6,628 bases of DNA from Candidatus Zophobacter franzmannii (GTDB lineage: Bacteria > Cloacimonadota > Cloacimonadia > Cloacimonadales > JAFGVF01). This document shows, piece after piece, positions 6,547 through 6,628 of this stretch; within the stretch, counting starts at the first letter, position 1, and each line of letters starts with the position of its first letter. The notes under the pieces are model-generated. The model did not search any database, was not told the DNA's origin, and saw only the letters and a program-made list of their open reading frames with translations. A program made the translations under genes and the position numbers. The DNA is taken from assembly GCA_030765245.1 (NCBI GenBank), contig JAVCCX010000218.1:1-6628 (forward strand). Reading direction: 5' to 3'.

Positions 6547-6628
6547 TTATCCTAATACAAAAAGAGTTGTAAAGTTACATCTAATCTTTCCCAGTAGAGC
6601 TAATTCATTGAGAGAGCATAATATAGCA
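6547..6628 (-). CDS. Possible C-terminal tail of an upstream gene (last 26 codons), perhaps dprA
   Basis: The minus-strand frame is open from the right edge to a TAA at 6549-6547, encoding 26 residues containing SLNELALLGKIR. It ends 3 bp before rimI, and the rimI ribosome site lies in its last codons, the same tight packing as the rest of the operon. The L-x-x-L-x-E-L-x-L-x-G-x-I pattern resembles the end of winged-helix domains, such as the C-terminal domain of DprA (LTELELAGRVRR style). This is only a resemblance over a few residues; an open frame this short could also be chance. Confidence 0.4.
   Translation of the reverse strand, partial: AILCSLNELALLGKIRCNFTTLFVLG

Noticed and set aside
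1..6628. CRISPR array, tRNA or rRNA gene, insertion sequence, phage or defence module
   Set aside because: Nearly all of the window is accounted for by intact coding frames with short gaps. I found no regularly spaced repeats, cloverleaf, transposase motif or terminal inverted repeats.

Overview
The window is an AT-rich bacterial segment in which every supported gene lies on the minus strand, so the biology reads from high to low coordinates. In transcription order it holds: the 3' tail of an unidentified gene (possibly dprA), rimI (N-acetyltransferase), nadB (L-aspartate oxidase), tmk (thymidylate kinase), a ctpA-type periplasmic protease, a response regulator with an unusual four-cysteine C-terminal domain, and, after a 165-bp gap, the first 481 codons of a large secreted surface protein that runs off the left edge.

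The first six genes look like one operon. Gaps are 3, 21, 14 and 8 bp, and the response regulator overlaps the protease by 11 bp if its first ATG is used. Several Shine-Dalgarno sites sit on or next to the stop codon of the preceding gene. The products serve separate household roles (protein acetylation, NAD synthesis, dTTP synthesis, envelope proteolysis), a common mix in bacterial operons. The response regulator at the end is the less routine member: it has a complete receiver domain but no DNA-binding or enzymatic output domain I recognise, and no histidine kinase is in view.

The last gene is separated by the only real intergenic region. That region carries a perfect TTGACA box, a TGTAAT box with a long spacer, and a 15-bp palindrome over the expected transcription start, so this gene probably has its own promoter. 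Its product has a signal peptide, an adhesin-like jelly-roll (choice-of-anchor J) region, a CARDB-like Ig region, a further beta-rich region and the start of a carboxypeptidase-regulatory-like domain. It is very acidic: about 55 Asp/Glu against 8 Lys/Arg in the mature part.

The secreted protein's architecture, together with the CTP protease and the codon use, fits the FCB group, and Cloacimonadota best. This is a judgement from remembered protein styles, not from a search. Most of the window is ordinary; the regulator's C-terminal domain and the secreted protein's promoter region are the parts most worth a second look. Three genes have better starts than the longest open frame suggests: tmk at a TTG at 4471, ctpA at an ATG at 3845 and nadB at an ATG at 6081.
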